DNA of 64,000 nt. It comes from Bradyrhizobium iriomotense. Its GTDB lineage: Bacteria; Pseudomonadota; Alphaproteobacteria; Rhizobiales; Xanthobacteraceae. Below are positions 59,483 to 64,000 of the stretch, one piece after another. The stretch lies in NCBI RefSeq assembly GCF_018130765.1, contig NZ_JAFCJZ010000021.1:1-64000 (forward strand), read 5' to 3'. The position numbers were made by a program, and so were the translations under genes. Under the pieces are notes generated by a model that ran no database searches, was not told the DNA's origin, and was given only the letters and a program-made list of their open reading frames with translations. The first letter of the stretch is position 1. Each line of letters begins with the position of its first letter.

Positions 59483-60346
59483 TTACTGCGTCTTCGCCAC
59501 CCGCGGCGGCTGGGGCGAGGTGATGAAGCTCGTCGCTTCCAGCATCGCCGGTCCCAAGGGCGTCGGCACTTTCAGCCAGAAGGGAACCAGGATGCGCGTG
59601 CCCGCGACCGGCGCGAAGGCGATCTCGATGTTGCGCTGGGCGGCGAGGTATTTGATCACGGGGCGATCGGGGATGTAGCCGGCGACGGGCACGAAATAGA
59701 GCGCGCAGACCACGACCGGGCCCCGATAGCCCTTCTCCGCCTTCACCGTCTCCATGCGCTTGAAATCGAGTTTTAGGTCGTAGCGCATGCGGCCGTCGAA
59801 CACGGGCGCTGCGTTGTGGCAGGCCTCCGGCGCGACGGGATCGCCGGTGCCGGGCACGCGCAAGAGCGAGGCCGTCATCGGATCCCAGACGCCGCGGCGA
59901 TGCGCGTCGGTGACGACGATACGGTCAGGATCGACCGGCGGCTCCGGCTCGATGCCGAACTCCTTCACATTGCCCTTGTCGAGGGTGATGTGGATGTTTT
60001 CCGTCTTCTTCGAGGTGGTGGTGGAGGCCTGGTAGCCGGTCGCAACCAGCGCGCCGTTGACGACGCGGCCCTGCGAGGCGCCGGTGCCGGATCCGCCCGC
60101 GAACGACTTCAGCAGCCCCGTCGTGCCGCCGGAGGCCGCGGCCGCGAACACGTCGTCCTGGATGTCGATGTTCCAGGCGCCCCTGCCGACGGGAATGCCC
60201 GCCAGCGTCGCCTCATACTGCGCCTCGAGCTTGCCCTGCGCGGCCGCAGGCCTCGCCCCCCACGCCAGGACGAGCCCGCAAAGAGCCGCGAAGGCCAGCC
60301 GGCCGGCCGCACGCAGCCGGGGCAGGTAAGGGGTCAGGGTCGTCAC
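59483..60346 (-). CDS. DUF3108 periplasmic protein
   Basis: Predicted 287 aa from GTG 60346; TTG 60358 is the other start. Signal peptide to about ARPAAAQ. DUF3108 marks: KLEAQYEATLAGIPVGRGAW, the central TTTSKKTENIHITLDKGNVKEFGIEPEP, VWDPMTASLLRVPG, MRYDLKLDFKRMETVK, VVVCALYFVPVAGYIPDRPVIKYLAAQRNIEIAFAPV. Beta-rich protein, probably of the envelope; function unknown. Divergent from rpmB across a 477-base gap. Confidence 0.85.
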   Translation of the reverse strand: MTTLTPYLPRLRAAGRLAFAALCGLVLAWGARPAAAQGKLEAQYEATLAGIPVGRGAWNIDIQDDVFAAAASGGTTGLLKSFAGGSGTGASQGRVVNGALVATGYQASTTTSKKTENIHITLDKGNVKEFGIEPEPPVDPDRIVVTDAHRRGVWDPMTASLLRVPGTGDPVAPEACHNAAPVFDGRMRYDLKLDFKRMETVKAEKGYRGPVVVCALYFVPVAGYIPDRPVIKYLAAQRNIEIAFAPVAGTRILVPFWLKVPTPLGPAMLEATSFITSPQPPRVAKTQ

Positions 60347-60530
60347 GAAGCCATCCAATGGGGCCGTCAGGCCATGTTAGTTAAGCCAAAAATCGCGGCA
60401 AGCAATCGGTCCGGGTGCAAAACACCGGGAACTCCACCGGATATCTCGGTCGCGAATGCGCCCTTTATGTGATGGTAAGGCGTTTCAATCATTGCCGTTT
60501 TGGTGATCGGGAGGTAGCCAGGGGCTCCAA

Positions 60531-60660
60531 CACCTCTCCCGCTTGCGGGAGAGGTCGCGCGAAGCGCGGGTGAGGGTTTTCTCCTCTGGGGGGCTCGCTA
60601 TTGTCCCGCCGCGGAAGCACCCTCTCCCCACCCCTCCCCCGCGAGCGGGGGAGGGAGCGC
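60531..60660. repeat. Intergenic palindromic repeat, family A copy 3
   Basis: CACCTCTCCCGCTTGCGGGA with GAGGTCGCGCGAAGCGCGGG, and on the far side CACCCTCTCCCCACCCCTCC then CCGCGAGCGGGGGAGGGAGC. Diverged from the copies at 351 and 38809 but with the same layout. It lies in the rpmB upstream gap; bases before it (60359-60530) look empty. Confidence 0.8.
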
Positions 60661-60699
60661 ACCGCCGCCGGCGCGGGGCATGAAACACCGCCCAAATCC

Positions 60700-60728
60700 T
60701 TGACTACCCGCCCCTTCCCCCCTATACG
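60700..60728 (+). promoter_or_regulatory. Sigma-70 promoter of rpmB
   Basis: TTGACT (60700-60705), 17-base spacer, TATACG (60723-60728). Good match to the housekeeping consensus, 96 bases ahead of the rpmB ATG; the leader would be about 88 bases. Confidence 0.7.
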
Positions 60729-60823
60729 TCCGCCCGCTCCCTGCAAGGACAGAGAATTTGCCCCTGTGGCGCCCCGAATGGCGGCCGCAACTCGTTTGGG
60801 GCTCGAACTTAAGGATTTGTGAC

Positions 60824-61132
60824 ATGTCTCGCCGCTGCGAACTGACGGCCAAGGGCCCCCTCGTCGGCCACAAGGTCAGCCACTCCAACATCAAGACCAA
60901 GCGCCGCTTCCTGCCGAACCTCGTCAACGTGACGTTCATCTCGGAAGCCCTGGAGCGCAACGTGCGCCTGCGCGTCTCCACCAACGCGGTGAAGAGCGTG
61001 GATCACAATGGCGGTCTCGACGCCTTCCTGCTCAAGGCCAGCGCCGACGCCCTGTCGCCGCGCGCCCTCGAGCTCAAGCGCGCCATCCAGAAGAAGGTCG
61101 GCACCACCGCGCCGGTCAAGAAGGCCAGCTAA
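60824..61132 (+). CDS. rpmB: 50S ribosomal protein L28
   Basis: Predicted 102 aa; ATG 60824 after AAGGATTTGTGAC. Begins MSRRCELTAKGPLVGHKVSHS and continues NIKTKRRFLPNLVNVTF, RLRVSTNAVKSVDHNGGLDAFLL, the normal alphaproteobacterial L28 with its longer C-terminal tail (LKRAIQKKVGTT). Only one cysteine remains, so it is the zinc-free form. It has its own promoter and terminator and stands alone, as usual in this group. Confidence 0.97.
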   Translation: MSRRCELTAKGPLVGHKVSHSNIKTKRRFLPNLVNVTFISEALERNVRLRVSTNAVKSVDHNGGLDAFLLKASADALSPRALELKRAIQKKVGTTAPVKKAS

Positions 61133-61203
61133 GAAGATTTACCGTTAGGGCGGGGGCTAAGTAGCGTCGCGTGGCGTAAGCTTAGCCAGTTGAGTTTTGC
61201 GTG

Positions 61204-61232
61204 ACGGCCGGATCGGAAGATCCGGCCGTTTT
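61204..61232 (+). terminator. Intrinsic terminator of rpmB
   Basis: Stem ACGGCCGGATC, loop GGAA, GATCCGGCCGT, followed by TTTTGTTTG. Eleven paired bases, 71 bases after the rpmB stop. It marks the end of the core region before the accessory gene. Confidence 0.9.
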
Positions 61233-61290
61233 TGTTTGTGGATGAGCAGATCAAAAGTCTGCACGTTGAAGCACACCTAAGAATCATTGA

Positions 61291-61304
61291 GTATCCTCGG
61301 ATAC
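61291..61304. promoter_or_regulatory. Small palindrome upstream of SIR2 gene
   Basis: GTATCC-TC-GGATAC, perfect 6-base arms, 28 bases before the ATG at 61333. It could be an operator or a transcript start element. No regulator gene is visible beside it. Confidence 0.35.
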
Positions 61305-61332
61305 AATTGAAACGCGCATTGCTGTACGACAC

Positions 61333-64000
61333 ATGCGGTTCTTTGCCGACGGTCCAAGTATCCCGGAAACACTGATTGAAGATCGAGATAACGGAAACGT
61401 CGTCTTCTTCTGTGGTGCGGGAATTTCGCGTCCGGCTGGCTTGCCCGGCTTCATCGAACTAGCCGAACAGGTTCTGGAGGAACTTGGCCCGCCTCCCGAA
61501 GCTAAAGTGCGGGAAATGGTTGCTCGCGCGAGAGAGGAGCCGGATGGAGCAATATCTCTCGATCAAGTCTTCAGCCTCCTTCAGCGCGACTATGGAACAG
61601 ACAACGTTCAGGAGATCGTTGGTAAGCTCCTCAGCCCAGCTCCATCAGCGAGCTTAGATTACCATTCAACGATCCTGCGACTATCCAGAAATCCCGCACG
61701 TAATCTTCAAATAGTAACGACAAATTTCGACTTGCTGTTTGAACGCGCAGAGAGTGACATCCGACGCCACGTCGCGCCGGCTCTGCCCGACCTGTCCAGC
61801 GGTCAACCCTTGACAGGGCTCGTATATCTTCACGGACGACTAGGCTCTCAACCCGACTCCGCTGAGCAGCTTCAATTGATATTGAGCAGCTCTGACTTCG
61901 GCCGTGCGTATTTGGCCGATGGGTGGGCAACTCGCTTTGTTCGCGATCTCCTGAACAACTATGTAATCGTATTGCTTGGCTATTCCGCGAACGACCCTCC
62001 AGTCCGCTATTTGTTGGAAGGACTCCATGCGAAGGGCACCAACAACCCCGCGAGAATCTTTGCCTTCGACCAAGGCACCGAGAGTGAGGTGCTAAACAGA
62101 TGGCGGGATCGCGGCGTTACGGCTCTAGCCTATCCAAAATCCCCAGCGCATTCCGCATTGTGGGACACACTACGCGCGTGGGCAGACAGATCTGACGATC
62201 CGGAAAAATGGCGCCGTTCAGTCTTGGATCTGGCGTCAAAGAGCCCGCGGCAATTACGCGCGCATGAGAGAGGCCAAGTTGTTTCGCTTGTCAGAACTAC
62301 TGAAGGCGCTCGACTTTTCGCGGAATCAGCGGCCACTCCTCCTGCAGAGTGGATTTGCGTATTTGACCGCAACGTTCGCTACGCAAAACCGCAACAGGGA
62401 TACGGCGAAGAGGAAACCGTAGATCCTCTCCAACTTTATGGGACCGACGACGACCCACCTCGCCCAAGAAGCGACAGAGAAAATGATGGCCGACAAGTCG
62501 TCGATGTTCTTTCCTCTTCTTTTCTTGAGGAGCAAGGTCGGCAAAATGCAAGACTCGCCGGCATTCACGAGTTCGAAACAACCCGCCTTCCCCCACGTCT
62601 GTTCTTTATTGCTCGATGGTTTGCAAGAGTTATGGATCAACCCGCATCCGTTTGGTGGGCGGGCGGCTACTTTTCGCTTCACCCGGGGCTAATCTCTCAG
62701 ATCGAATGGTATCTGAATCAAACCGACGCGAATAGGAGCTCCGAAGCTAATCGCCTATGGAGCTTGCTTCTGTACAAGTTCTCCAACTCACCCAAGAGCG
62801 AACACGCTCAGTATCAAAGCACCGCAAAGATCAAGACGAGAGGTTGGTCAACGCTACTTCAATTTGAGTTCGAAGAATCCATTAGACCTTTCCTTGCAAG
62901 CAAGAGGCCCTTTAGGTCGAGTTCAATTCCGCCAGCGGACAGTTGGAGCGAGTTAAGCGACGGCGCAGTTGTAGCCCTTGACGTCAAGTTTCCGGCACAG
63001 GGAGTCGACGATCTCGAAGTTGCGCCAGAACAGCTCTATCGCCATTTCCGAGCGGTGCGGAGCGGATTGGAATGCGGCGCTGCGCTCCTCGGAGCTTTGG
63101 GTGCACGCTATTGGCGAACAGCAAGCTTCGAGACTGATTCAAGACCGGGCGAACGATATCTTGGTGGTTCCGATCGATACCTTCAATGGGCGCGGCGCCT
63201 CTTCGATAAACTGACGATCACTGATCCCATTCGCGCGCACGCTGATGTTCTTCTGTGGCCGCAAACTGAAGAATATTTCTTCGATAAATTGAAACTCCAC
63301 GCCTGGACTAAATCCCTATTTATCGGCAAGGAAGTCGCGGACGGCGTACTCGGGCTCCAAGAGCTAAGTTTCTGGAATGGATACAATCGCAGAGAGCTAC
63401 TCCATTTACTTAGGAGCCGCTGGAACGATCTCCCTCAAGCTTCCCGCGAAGAGATCGAGAGGCGCATAATAGCCGGATCGCGCCCGCGCTCCGACGAAGA
63501 CCCTCTCGCTGAAAGAAAGCACCGTGCCGGGACCGCGGCCGGAATGCTCGGCTGGTTGAGCCGCAACGGGTGCAATCTCTCAGAAGCCACGTTGAGCCAT
63601 CTTCCGGAGCTACGAGCCCAGGATCCAGATTGGAATGATAAGTGGGAGGTAACTGCCGATTATAGTTTAGATGGAAGGACAGGATGGGTTTCGGTCAAAG
63701 ATGATCCGAAAAGTATCATCGACCTTCCGATTTCTCAGGTTATTGCTGCCGCCGAGCAAAATTCTACGCGTCCTTCTATGGAGTTTGCTGAATACCGTCC
63801 ATTTGAGGGGCTCGTTAAACAGAAGCCTCAACGCGCACTCGCCGCGTTAGCTTTTGAAGCGAGGCTCGGCAAGTTTCCGATACGTCACTGGCAAACCGCG
63901 TTGTCCGAATGGCCGACCTCGTTGCCATCCAGACTTCAGTGGTTGTTCGCGGAGCGTCTTTCGCGACTGCCCAACGAGGTGATTGGTAAGCTAGCTCACT
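61333..64000 (+). CDS. SIR2-domain protein, probable NADase defence effector, 3' end outside window
   Basis: One open frame runs from ATG 61333 to the window edge, at least 889 codons, no stop. N-terminal SIR2-type NAD-binding domain (about 20-270): VVFFCGAGISRPAGLPGF (GAGIS 28-32), TTNFDLLF with N131 and D133, catalytic-type H167 in VYLHGRLG, IVLLGYSANDPPVRYLLEGL. These match SIR2_2 proteins of bacterial immunity, which destroy NAD+ on infection, rather than deacetylases: no zinc Cys4 set is seen. From about 300 on there is no P-loop and no domain I know; it looks helical, with many Trp and Arg. The size and order resemble Dsr1/Dsr2-type defence sirtuins. Codon use (CTA, ATA, AGA) and lower G+C differ from rpmB before it. 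No good ribosome site precedes the ATG; it is still the first possible start in frame. Confidence 0.85.
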   Translation, partial: MRFFADGPSIPETLIEDRDNGNVVFFCGAGISRPAGLPGFIELAEQVLEELGPPPEAKVREMVARAREEPDGAISLDQVFSLLQRDYGTDNVQEIVGKLLSPAPSASLDYHSTILRLSRNPARNLQIVTTNFDLLFERAESDIRRHVAPALPDLSSGQPLTGLVYLHGRLGSQPDSAEQLQLILSSSDFGRAYLADGWATRFVRDLLNNYVIVLLGYSANDPPVRYLLEGLHAKGTNNPARIFAFDQGTESEVLNRWRDRGVTALAYPKSPAHSALWDTLRAWADRSDDPEKWRRSVLDLASKSPRQLRAHERGQVVSLVRTTEGARLFAESAATPPAEWICVFDRNVRYAKPQQGYGEEETVDPLQLYGTDDDPPRPRSDRENDGRQVVDVLSSSFLEEQGRQNARLAGIHEFETTRLPPRLFFIARWFARVMDQPASVWWAGGYFSLHPGLISQIEWYLNQTDANRSSEANRLWSLLLYKFSNSPKSEHAQYQSTAKIKTRGWSTLLQFEFEESIRPFLASKRPFRSSSIPPADSWSELSDGAVVALDVKFPAQGVDDLEVAPEQLYRHFRAVRSGLECGAALLGALGARYWRTASFETDSRPGERYLGGSDRYLQWARRLFDKLTITDPIRAHADVLLWPQTEEYFFDKLKLHAWTKSLFIGKEVADGVLGLQELSFWNGYNRRELLHLLRSRWNDLPQASREEIERRIIAGSRPRSDEDPLAERKHRAGTAAGMLGWLSRNGCNLSEATLSHLPELRAQDPDWNDKWEVTADYSLDGRTGWVSVKDDPKSIIDLPISQVIAAAEQNSTRPSMEFAEYRPFEGLVKQKPQRALAALAFEARLGKFPIRHWQTALSEWPTSLPSRLQWLFAERLSRLPNEVIGKLAH

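Noticed and set aside
61333..64000. Avs5-type STAND NTPase reading of the SIR2 protein
   Set aside because: No Walker A sequence was found in the translated part after the SIR2 domain, up to the window end.

Overview
The window looks like chromosomal DNA of a Bradyrhizobium-type alphaproteobacterium (Nitrobacteraceae). Supporting signs are the high G+C of most genes, a cyoABCD quinol oxidase operon ending in SURF1 and a RegB/RegA pair, a CarD - 7Fe ferredoxin - S4 protein - SUV3-like helicase block, many ABC/TTT solute-binding proteins and acyl-CoA enzymes, and several families of palindromic intergenic repeats. Genus is an inference from gene content and style; no search was run.

Layout. 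1-243: 3' end of an IS5-type transposase. 0.5-5.3 kb: an amino-acid-type solute-binding protein with a Na+/dicarboxylate-type symporter, a CurA-like oxidoreductase, and two secreted cysteine-containing proteins. 5.4-10.8 kb: an aromatic pathway with FAD hydroxylase, aryl-CoA ligase, gentisate dioxygenase and maleylpyruvate isomerase, plus a MarR regulator. Two matching 20-bp palindromes sit in front of its + strand units, and the whole fits salicylate degradation through CoA thioesters to gentisate. 10.9-16 kb: an ABC transporter of the NitT/TauT class with an FAD oxidoreductase and a divergent LysR regulator. 16-24 kb: single-gene acyl-CoA and hydrolase units and a LysR / DoxX / DsrE-like / TlpA-like group. 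24-27 kb: an AT-richer stretch with an orphan membrane protein, an HD hydrolase, a GlxA-type regulator and tRNA-Arg(CCU). 28-30 kb: TctC-type binding protein, cupin and RraA-like aldolase. 30-35.5 kb: hydrolase, small secreted proteins, a second ketopantoate-reductase-like enzyme, YidB and GlsB proteins and an SDR. 35.7-42 kb: two adjacent acyl-CoA dehydrogenases, two enoyl-CoA hydratases, a VOC protein and a branched-chain-type binding protein. 42-44.6 kb: SNase-like and M48 lipoprotein protease.

44.8-53.2 kb holds an MFS transporter divergent from cyoABCD-surf1-regB-regA, with a perfect 11+11 palindrome between them. The quinol oxidase, its assembly factor and a quinone-sensing two-component system are one overlapping transcription unit. 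53.5-61.2 kb is core housekeeping (CarD, FdxA, S4 protein, helicase, DUF3108, ribosomal protein L28).

From 61.33 kb to the window end is one uninterrupted, AT-richer ORF of at least 889 codons with an N-terminal SIR2-type NADase domain and a long unrecognised C-terminal part. It has no stop in the window. It is the best candidate here for an accessory, probably anti-phage, system; its partners, if any, lie beyond the window.
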